Shown here piece by piece: positions 57,701-64,000 of a stretch of DNA of 64,000 nucleotides (its first letter is position 1; each line of letters starts with the position of its first letter). A program made the position numbers and the translations under genes. The stretch comes from Forficula auricularia (Eukaryota > Arthropoda > Insecta > Dermaptera > Forficulidae). The DNA is taken from NCBI GenBank assembly GCA_024734495.1, contig JALMQS010000267.1, positions 620,001-684,000 of the forward strand, in the 5' to 3' direction. The notes beneath the pieces were generated by a model. That model ran no database searches. It was not told the origin of the DNA and saw only the letters and a list, made by a program, of their open reading frames with translations.

Positions 57701-60700
57701 CTCTCATTATTATACATTTATGGACGAAAATGATAATAATAATTAGAATAAAAATCAGCTAATTAAAATGGGGGGGGGGGGGGGGGAAATCAAATTAAAG
57801 CACTTTGTTTGTATTCGAACAAATTTTGGACACTTACTCTTCAAAATTATTGGAATAAAAATGAGCTATCCAAAATGGCTACGGAGGAGGAGGAGTCAGT
57901 TTAATAATTATAAGAATTTGCCGAGAATCAAACTTTTAAACAAAACATTAGAAATAAAATATGAGAGTAATAAGTAGGTTATAATGAAAGGCAGTCCATA
58001 AATTATTAAAATTTTATTCAATTTCCGATGTTTCGGATATTTTTTTCTCTCCTTCTTCAGGGTAGTGAACATGCGCGGATCCAGGGGGGGGGGGGTGATG
58101 GGGGCGACCAGGGGGCGTGATGGGGCGGACCCCCCCCCCCCCCAAAGCATTGGAGATCAACATTTTTTTATATGTTTATTTAAATTTTTTTTTATAACAT
58201 TACATTTTAAAATTGAAAATAAAGTTCTATGGGGGGAGGGGGGGGGCGTCTCTGACCCCCCCCTCTTGGACACACTTTCGAGATAAAAAGAAGATCTTAT
58301 ATACATCGGCCACCCCTGAACTATATAGTTCAATTGAACTAGTTCCATATAATGAACGAACTATAAAAGAACTATTCTCTAAAAAGAACGATTTTTCCCA
58401 TCTCTATTAAAAATGTTGAAAAAGGAAATGAATTTAAAAATATAATGCTCTTTTTATTTAGTTTGAGATAGGATCCATTTTTCATTAAGGGGGGGGTAAA
58501 ACTCAGTGGCTGCCGACCCCCCCCCCCCCCAATCAGAGGTCTGGATCCGCGCCTGGTAGTGAATAGTTACAAATGGGAACCGAGTTATACTCACCCATCA
58601 ATAACTATTCAATACCCTGAAGAAGGAGAGAAAAAAAGTCTCCAAAACGTCGGAAATTGAATAAAATTAAATAATTTATGGACTGCCTTTCATTATAACC
58701 TACTTATTTCGCTTACCAGTCCGTCTTTCTAAGAAAATAAATAAAATTATGAGAGTAATACTAATTATTTTTTAAATTAAATACTAAAATCTAAAATGTT
58801 TTACAAGAGAGCTAATTATCATAAAAAATTTAAAGTCTCATTATATCTCTAAGTATGGTAAAGAAATTAAGTCATGCAAAATATTCTCATCTCTTAATGA
58901 AATATGTAAGACATAAATAATTTTTGGAAATGCTCAAAATAAAAAGTTATTTTATTTCTACCAAAATTAAACGAATATTAAAGGGTAGGATTATGTTTAA
59001 AAATATATGAACCATAGAGTAATATAGAGTGGAAGGCTACCGTATATAGAAAAAGCGCTCTCTAGCGACTGCAGTTAGCAAACTCTTAGTTCTTAAGAGC
59101 TATCCAAAGATCATAGAACATTCAAAGCCTTTGTCATAGATAAAAGATATATACCCTTTATATAGGGTCCGCCAAATAACTTTTTTTTTTAAATGCTATA
59201 AAAAAAACTACTGAATATTTTGTCAAATTTCTTTTTTTATTTGAAAGTACAATCCTTCCGGTTAATAATGGAAAATAATTTCATTCAAATGGCTGCCTCG
59301 GCTGGCCATGCAGTAGCCTACACGACCGGTCCAATTTTTAAGCACATTATCGATTGTGTGCAGCTGTATTTCACCAATGGCTTCACGAATATTGTCCTTT
59401 AAAGCGTCAATTGTCTCTGGCTTGTCGGCGTAACACTTATCTTTGACGGCACCCCACAAATAATAGTCCAACGGTGTCAAATCGCAGCTCCGAGGTGGCC
59501 AAACGACATCAGCTCTGCGGCTGATAATGCGATCTTCAAAAACAGGGCGCAAAACATCGAGTGTAGCTTCGGCTGTGTGGCACGTAGCGCCGTCCTGTTG
59601 AAACCAAATGTTGCCAATATCCTCCTCTTCAATTTTTGTGAACAAAAATTCGTTCAACATGGCCCGATAACGATCGCCATTGACTGTAACGGCCACTCCT
59701 TGCTCATTTTCGAAGAAAAATGGCCCAATTATGCCTCTGGACCAAAATCCGCACCAAACAGTGACTCGTTTTGGGTGCGTCGGCTTTTCAATGTATGCGT
59801 GCGGGTTTTCTGTGCCCCAAATGCGACAATTTTGCTTGTTTACATACCCGCCAAGATCAAAATGAGCTTCATCTGAAAAGATGATTTTTTGGCAAAATCG
59901 GCATCTTCTGTAAGTCGATCGCAGGCCCAATTAGCGAAGCGAAAACGCATTGGATGGTCACCATATTCGTTCAGCGGAAGGATAAAACTAATTATCTGTC
60001 AAATCAAACATGAGCTAAGTGTTACCATTCACGAAATAAGCACTAGTTGAAAAAAAAACGTTAGATGGCGGACCCTATATATAGTATAAAGCGTATTTTT
60101 TCTCTTGATAATGTCAACAAAATTTGCCCCGAAGAGAGCGGTTTCGGCCATTTTATTGCCAAATGATTTTTCCCTTGTCTCGCCAGAGAAGCTCTGTAAC
60201 TCGTATACGCTAAAATACATTGGTTCCTTATGGAGCCTTCCACTCTATATTACTCTATGATATGAACATTTAAAATTTCTTAAAAAATATTTTATTTTAT
60301 TACTAAATACTACTTGAAATATATATTAAAAAAACTTACTTTAAGACCATTATGAAAAACTGAATCTCCTGCAATAAGCCATGCATTCCTTCGTAAACAA
60401 AGAGCAGACATTGGGAAAGGAGTTGATGGAATTGAAGCTACTACTCCGATCATTAATGATTGAGTCCACCGTTTATCAAGTACATCAATACGAATCTATG
60501 AACAATCAAGTATATAACATGCCTCTATTAAAATTAAAAGATCAGAAACATATTGTAAACAAGCTTTTTTTTTAATTTTAACTAAATCTAAGAACAGTTG
60601 AAAAAAACATGGGTTTGAACTTTATCAAATAATGCATAAATATATAATTTTGAATTTTGGGCTATCTTTTGAAAAAGTTAGAAAATGATTTATTTAGTAA

Positions 60701-63700
60701 AGAAAATCGCAAGTTTCAGGAAAAACTATAAATTCATAATTTCATTTCACTAGATCGTAAAGATCTTTAAAAAACACTCGAAATCAACAAGTCACCCACT
60801 CATGAACACACTATGTTCAACTATTCTTAGCTTCGGATGTCTAATAATAACCCTTTTAACATTTTCTACTTTTCATTAAGAAATAAACTGCAACGGATCG
60901 TTGCTAAACTTTATCCAAAGTCATTTGAAATATTAATATGTTTATTCCTTAATTATTAATCAGATATCACTTTCTATTTGCAGTCCATGTTGACTTAAAT
61001 TCAAAACTAGTGATCGATTCTCATCTAATACTTGAGGAATAACCATTCTACATTGGATTTTTGACGTTTCGATTATTATTGGTAACGATTTTTTTTTTTT
61101 TTTTTTTAATGATATTGATGTGAGAAGGAAATACACCAGAAGGTGGATCCCCTAAAGGCCTGTATGGGCTGGCCCCTCCATCGTGAAAAGAACAGAGTAG
61201 AAGGAAAAGAAGCCGGGATCACGAGCCAATCTCAGAAACTTAGATACAATTCAATATCCAATTTACTAAGGTTTTTAGGGGCTTCGAGCAGTGGTAAATT
61301 CTCCGCGCGATAAATTCGGTTAAATTTATCTCCCACTTAATTTTTATTACCAGACCCTATACTTACAGAAAAAATGTCTGGGTATAGCCGGGAATCGAAC
61401 CAGATTGCTGAAGACATAGAGTCATCATCATCATCATCAGCCTGTCGATAGCGACAATCCACTGCTGAATATAGGCCTCTTCCATCAAATGGAAGGGGGT
61501 TGGCATTAAGTCACCACGCTTGCCAGACGGATTGGTGACTAGGAATCAGATTATAGCCGGTCAAATATCAATGCAGGGACTCGGACTCGAACCCGGGACT
61601 CCTGCTTAGAAGGCTAGTGTCTTTAAGCTCTCGGCTAATCCGAGACATAAAGTAATCGACTTAAAATCAAAAATAACAATCGATTCTTATCTAATACTAG
61701 AGGAATAACCTTATTTTGATGTTTTGACTATTAATGGCAACCTCTACTGAAAACGTGGAAGAATCGATTTAAAATCAAAAAGACTAAATTCTTTTATGGC
61801 AAACAACTCAAGCATGAAATCAATGGTAATAAAAATATACAAATGAAAAATAAAAAAATAAAAATGAGGTTGAGTCGATTTCACTACTTTTACTTGCAAA
61901 CGGCTTATTACTCAAATTTGGCCTTTTTAATTTTAAACAATTCCTCCATGTCTTAATTACACTGATTACCAACATCAAAAATGGAATGTAACAAAGTTAT
62001 TATTGCTCAAGTATTAGATGATAATCGATGGCTATTTTTGATTTTAAGTCGATTTCTCCATGTCTTTAACAATGATTAATACCTTCTGTATTTCCTGAAG
62101 ATGGGTCGATAGCCCGAAATATATATTGAAAAAGAAAAAAAAAATTTTATATCTTTTAATTTTAATGTGAAATAAGTGACTCAGTATCCCTAACTCATAG
62201 TAAATCCATATTAAATAAAATATTTATTTACTCTTATCTTTATTACTAATGGTCAAAACGACAAAATGCATTGTGAATGGTTATTCCTCAAATACAGGGT
62301 GGGGCGTGGTCACTTCCTTATTTTAAAAAACCATAACACAAAAAGTATTGGAAGTATCGATTTAAATCTTTTTTCTGTATACAGGGGTATATTTAAGGTT
62401 TTTTACATTAAGTTTCAAAAACGATATCTCGAAGGTGGCCACCGTCCTCGTCAATACACTGAAATATTAGCCGAATTTTGAAATTTCTGTTCACTTTTTC
62501 GATTGAGGAGTTTTTCCTACCCAAACTCGAAGAAATGGATGTGGGGGATGTGTGGTTCCAACAGGATGGCGCCACGGATCATAACTTCTATGAACCTCTT
62601 GCGGGAACACTTCCCCGAACGGTTCATCTCTCTTAGGGGCGATCTTCAGGGGTCAGCGCGGTCGCCAGATTTAGCCCCCTGTGACTGTTTCCTATGGGGC
62701 TACCTTAAATCTTTGGTTTACACGAATTGTCCAAGGAGCCTTGGTCAGCTGAAAGACAATATTCGTGCTGCTATTGCCGACATAGGCACAGATATGCTGG
62801 AGCAAGTGAACAGAAATTTCAAAATTCAGCTATCCCAGTGTATTGACGCGGACGGTGGCCACCTTCAAGATGTCTTTTTTAATTCCTAATGAAATAAAAC
62901 TTTAAATGTACCCCTGTATACAGAAAAAAGAATTAAACCGATACTGCCAATACTTTTTGTGTTATGATATTTTAAAATAAGGAAGTGACCGCGCCCCACC
63001 CTGTATTAGATGAGAATCGATGGCTATTTTTGATTTCAAGTCGATTTCTCCAGATCTTCAACAAAGGTAACGGATGAGATAACAACGCAGTTGCTATGGT
63101 TCCTTATGAAATTTCCTCTCAAATTTAGACAGAGAGAAACCAATCCATTCTTAGTAAAGCAAGGTTGAATGAGCTATATTAAACCAAATAAATAAATAAA
63201 TTGAAAAAATACTTTAAAATCTAATTTTACTGAAAACTTTATATAATCGTTTTTTGAGTCCTTAAGGTTCCCAAATAGAATATTAAATTTGATCAAAGTT
63301 GGATAAGTCATTTTCAAGATGTTTAGAAAAAACTAGAAATGTACTAATGTTTGTGTACCAAAAACTAATCAGTAATTACTTCATTTTGTGTTAAAGTATT
63401 GGGGTGTTTTTAATTTAATTTAAATCGGTTGAACGGTATGAAAAAACCATAGACGAAAAAAAGAAATCCATACTACTATATATCCTCAATGACTAAACGA
63501 TAAAATCGCACTTTTTGGGTTCCTAAATTCGAACTAAATGAATACTACAATTTGTCACTTTGGTTAGAACCATTGGGTCCGTAGTCTTTAGCTTGACGCG
63601 AGACCGATTACACTACTTCACCCATGCCATGTATGTATAAAGTAAAAAAAAATGAAATATTATTGATTTAGGTATAAGTGAACAAATTAATGTATGAACG

Positions 63701-64000
63701 ATTAAAAAAAATAGATTTTGTTTTTACTTTTAATTTAAGTGGATTATAAAACTAATGTAAATAAAATGTACACATAACAGAATACTTTCATTTTGTAAGA
63801 TAATTATAAATATATTAGCAAATAATTAATACCTGAAAAAGATGATTTCGGCATAAAGATTTTGCACCAAAAGCTAGACCATGGTTGAAACCTGATATTC
63901 GTTTTGCTGATCTGCCATTACTTCTGAGGCCGACATGTCTTCCATGTCTTTCATGAAAGCCATCGGATAATTCGAGGGTAGTTATATCTCCTCTTGGGAG
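46789..64000 (-). CDS. NEURL4: Neuralized-like protein 4, C-terminal part
   Basis: Seven minus-strand exons: 64000-63833 (cut by the edge), 60495-60340, 55395-55216, 53763-53215, 51603-51132, 51034-50911, 46957-46789; 605 codons, all in phase, all introns GT-AG. NEURL4 is known as a large (about 1560 aa in human) protein with several NHR domains that works with HERC2 and CP110 at the centrosome. Seen: one NHR domain at residues about 14-165 (DGFHERHGRHVGL, RIDVLDKRWTQSLMIGV, CLRRNAWLIAGDSVFHNG, LHLFVDGVDQGVAA, WPFVDLYGQCSEV); a long Ser/Pro-rich linker (170-350); a cysteine-bearing segment (TTICLCDNCYIY); an Asn run; then YKWHPAFYPCRLEHVRTILD, LLLP, and a C-terminal TDPKTRHRYCASVALY...RPGSYK...TKERGA block. 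The upstream NHR repeats lie beyond the window. The 51604/51603 acceptor has an AG|AG ambiguity that could shift one dinucleotide. Confidence 0.92.
47146..48430 (+). mobile_element. Mariner (DD34D), nearly full length
   Basis: TIRs TTAGGTTGATGCATAATTAT (47146) and the inverted match ending 48430, TA on both sides. Transposase from 47260: MRVENHIHIRHIMLYHYEKG, GTITDSAVRKWFARFKSGDT, GRPSDFDDQALLTAVEEDES, QSTIVRRLEKLGKVWKLAGW, VPHELS, NLVTGDESWLLF (first Asp), stop/frameshift at 47819-47829, then frame changes, TEAPTDYHINRSLKNWQKTK (third Asp) and AIDxLPSKWEAVIEVDGEYV-like end. About 98% similar in coding sequence to 55663-56563 by eye. Antisense to NEURL4, in its last intron. Confidence 0.92.
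48661..50628. mobile_element. 2 kb TIR element with internal palindromes
   Basis: GGGTGGTCCCCTTATTTTGG (48661) is inverted at 50628. Inner inverted pairs: 48833-48960 with 49140-49270 (AGTCTACAGAGTTTCAAAT); 49500-49580 with 49640-49720 (TTTGATTTTCAAATTACCAC); 50005-50111 with 50421-50520 (ACAAGTTTTTTATGTGTGAC). No transposase. In the last NEURL4 intron. Confidence 0.8.
50422..50456 (+). other. Hammerhead-like motif pair
   Basis: CCCTGAAGAAGTCGGCAAAG..CGACGAAACGTTGG, stem GTCG/CGAC; the inverted copy is at 50077-50111 and a further direct copy at 57617-57651. Confidence 0.5.
51727..53041. mobile_element. 1.3 kb palindromic element
   Basis: AGTCCAGTCAAATTGTG (51726) is inverted at 53041; the arms run through GGGGTAGTTCTGATTTTTTG, GAGGTCTCCCAGCAAAATTT and an inner pair (TCCTAGATACTTGATTCCTA / its complement near 52480), so nearly the whole element folds back. 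Non-coding, in a NEURL4 intron. Confidence 0.85.
53810..53918. repeat. Short foldback MITE
   Basis: GTCTTGACTGTGCGGGCTGA (53826) pairs with TCAGTTCGCACAGTCAAAAC; loop of about 45 nt with a T run. Confidence 0.75.
53962..54949. mobile_element. hAT-like element with Helitron piece
   Basis: CAGGGGTCCCCAAACACCG at 53962 and GGCTGGACACCCCTG at 54949 are typical hAT (Charlie-like) ends; a clean TSD is not visible. Contains G runs and an inverted Helitron 5' piece (about 54505-54790) with a (TA)n tract at 54748-54788. Confidence 0.65.
54748..54788. repeat. (TA)n microsatellite
   Basis: About 20 TA units at the Helitron 5' end. Confidence 0.9.
55505..55620 (-). mobile_element. Possible Helitron 3' end
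   Basis: Perfect hairpin CCCGCCTTCGGCGGG at 55518-55532, as at the 25930 Helitron end (GCCGAAGGCGGGC), read on the minus strand. The CTAG is changed (TTAC), so the call is tentative. Confidence 0.4.
55663..56563 (+). mobile_element. Mariner, internally deleted
   Basis: Same TIRs and N-terminal coding sequence as 47146-48430 (from 55755), a TGA at 56061, then a 385 nt-class deletion at about 56162 that removes the first catalytic Asp region; after it MFHHDNARPHVERRVVEFIA (second Asp) and PPYSPTEAPTDYHINRSLKN (third Asp) run open to 56472. The second half keeps residues that the 47146 copy has lost. In a NEURL4 intron. Confidence 0.9.
56640..57290 (-). mobile_element. hAT transposase C-terminal relic
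   Basis: Minus strand 56867-56680: AFFGSTYICEATFSLMKHTK, NKNRSRITHDNLEVLRIATS. This is the dimerisation-domain motif (YxCExxFSxM..K..RxRLxxxxL) of hAT/ZBED-like proteins. Further upstream the frame is broken. Confidence 0.75.
57322..57485. mobile_element. hAT-like MITE (CGAGGGGTGAACC family)
   Basis: GAGGGTGAACCGTGATTGGA to GCCGCGGTTCACCCCTCG. Same interior as 44791-44949 (CATCTATTGTCTTCTACTTG). No clear TSD. Confidence 0.8.
57590..57740 (+). repeat. Repeat with hammerhead-like motif
   Basis: Matches 50395-50545 (ACGAATGTGTGA, GAAACGTTGGT, CACAAAAACTTGTCCTTA); single-armed copy. Confidence 0.65.
57985..58705. mobile_element. Palindromic element interrupted by a hAT-like element
   Basis: GAAAGGCAGTCCATAAATTA (57985) is inverted at 58700 (TTTATGGACTGCCTTTC); TTCCGATGTTTCGGATAT with its partner AAAACGTCGGAAATT carries the hammerhead-like motif in both arms. 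The hAT-like element is at 58070-58555. Confidence 0.8.
58070..58555. mobile_element. hAT-like element (CGGATCCAGG family), copy 3
   Basis: Termini CATGCGCGGATCCAGG / CTGGATCCGCGCCTG; perfect 8-bp TSD GTAGTGAA at 58062-58069 and 58556-58563. Long G and C runs as in copies 1 and 2. Confidence 0.9.
59013..60259. mobile_element. TIR element interrupted by a DD41D transposon
   Basis: CATAGAGTAATATAGAGTGG (59013) is inverted at 60259; the body is GC-richer than the intron. It is split by 59161-60079. Confidence 0.8.
59161..60079 (-). mobile_element. DD41D Tc1/mariner transposon, long ORF
   Basis: TIRs TAGGGTCCGCCA and inverted TGGCGGACCCTA. The minus-strand frame 59930-59262 gives 222 open codons: FCQKIIFSDEAHFDLGGYVN (first Asp), RVTVWCGFWSRGIIGPFFFE, NIWFQQDGATCHTAEATLDV (second Asp), SRRADVVWPPRSCDLTPLDY (third Asp, 41 residues after the second), WGAVKDKCYADKPETIDALK. 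All three catalytic acids are present; the N-terminal HTH half is missing. Confidence 0.9.
60500..60880. other. NEURL4 intron, nothing recognised
   Basis: AT-rich, no repeat partner or coding frame seen. Confidence 0.5.
60885..61000. repeat. First block of a split dispersed repeat
   Basis: CTGCAACGGATCGTTGCTAA..TTTGCAGTCCATGTT, as at 27212-27315. The rest of the family consensus resumes at about 63060. Confidence 0.7.
61083..61405 (-). mobile_element. tRNA-derived SINE with LINE-like tail, copy 2
   Basis: Matches 19562-19860 throughout (TGAGAAGGAAATACACC, GGCCCCTCCATCGTGAAAAG, GGCTTCGAGCAGTGGTAAAT); stops in the tRNA head at GGGAATCGAACC, so it is 5' truncated. Confidence 0.85.
61420..61650 (+). 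mobile_element. RTE-type LINE/SINE 3' repeat
   Basis: (CATCAT)n CAGCCTGTCGATAGCGA, CCACTGCTGAATATAGGCCT, CACCACGCTTGCCAGACGGA, TTGGTGAC, and GACTCGAACCCGGGACTCCT with AGAAGGCTAGTG. The same order of phrases is known to me from a widespread arthropod LINE/SINE 3' family. Confidence 0.65.
61660..62290. repeat. Shared inverted and direct repeat blocks
   Basis: CGATTCTTATCTAATACTAG recurs at 61015 and, inverted, at 62000 and 63005; 62088-62245 repeats 5120-5310 including its hammerhead-like motif. Together they look like one element (about 61010-63060) interrupted by the SINE, the RTE repeat and the DD41D copy. Confidence 0.5.
62295..63003 (+). mobile_element. DD41D-type Tc1/mariner element, decayed
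   Basis: CAGGGTGGGGCGTGGTCACT at 62295 and inverted ..GCGCCCCACCCTG to 63003, TA on both sides; TIRs about 105 nt. Plus strand: GDVWFQQDGAT (second Asp), frameshift, then LREHFPERFISLRG, SPDLAPCDCFLWGYLKSLVY (third acid in APCD), QLKDNIRAAIADIGTDMLEQ. The N-terminal half is deleted. Confidence 0.85.
63060..63650. repeat. Second block of the split dispersed repeat
   Basis: Matches 27360-28380 (TTTATATAATCG..TTGAGTCCTTAAGG, AAACTAATCAG, ACCATTGGGTCCGTAGTCTT). The copy lies in the NEURL4 intron next to the 64000-63833 exon. Confidence 0.65.

Noticed and set aside
1..64000. CRISPR arrays, operons, ribosome binding sites, prokaryotic or phage systems
   Set aside because: The window is spliced eukaryotic DNA; no regularly spaced repeats or bacterial gene organisation.

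Overview
This window is eukaryotic nuclear DNA: AT-rich, with spliced genes of short exons and long introns, and packed with transposable elements (TEs). The gene families (CLC-7 chloride/proton exchanger, mitochondrial IF3, small Maf, NEURL4) are animal, and the TEs (mariners of several types, DD41D Tc1/mariner relatives, hAT, piggyBac, Helitron, Penelope, RTE and jockey/CR1 LINEs, Ty3) suggest an arthropod. A GA-AG intron in the CLC-7 gene, a splice class I know as common in at least one copepod, together with the TE mix makes a copepod such as a sea louse my best guess. That placement is inference.

Four host genes can be reconstructed exon by exon. CLCN7-like (+, entered mid-gene, last 482 codons, exons 1575-14588) and MTIF3-like (-, 17367-21820, two exons, 223 aa) are convergent. 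MTIF3-like and a small Maf (+, 23968-26820, three exons, 133 aa) are divergent, and the 2.1 kb between their start codons is almost entirely a triple-nested palindromic element. NEURL4-like (-, last seven exons, 46789-64000, 605 codons) runs out of the right edge. I see no functional link between the four; they are ordinary cell-biology genes (lysosomal ion exchange, mitochondrial translation, bZIP transcription control, centrosome/ubiquitin-linked NHR protein).

Everything else is TE sequence or featureless AT-rich DNA. 1-14.4 kb: CLCN7 introns with a DD41D remnant, two copies of a 500 bp palindrome, a Ty3 reverse-transcriptase relic, Helitron-like copies and a TIR element holding an inverted LINE. 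14.6-21.3 kb: Helitron, LINE and MITE fragments, then a 3.6 kb composite inside the MTIF3 intron (TIR element containing a LINE and a mariner, the mariner containing a SINE). 24-26.6 kb: a Helitron with a hAT-type element inside the Maf intron. 27-46 kb: a gene desert of nested elements, including a MITE > mariner > LINE stack (31.9-35.6 kb) and a 5 kb hAT (38.9-44.0 kb) that holds LINE, piggyBac, Penelope and a smaller hAT. 46.8-64 kb: NEURL4 introns with two related mariners, two giant palindromes, hAT fragments, two more DD41D elements and a second SINE.

The observations most worth checking are the GA-AG intron flanked by a 12-nt direct repeat, the recurring hammerhead-like CTGANGA...GAAAC motif, the SINE whose 3' tail matches the local LINE, and the hAT families that can be delimited by exact 8-bp target duplications.
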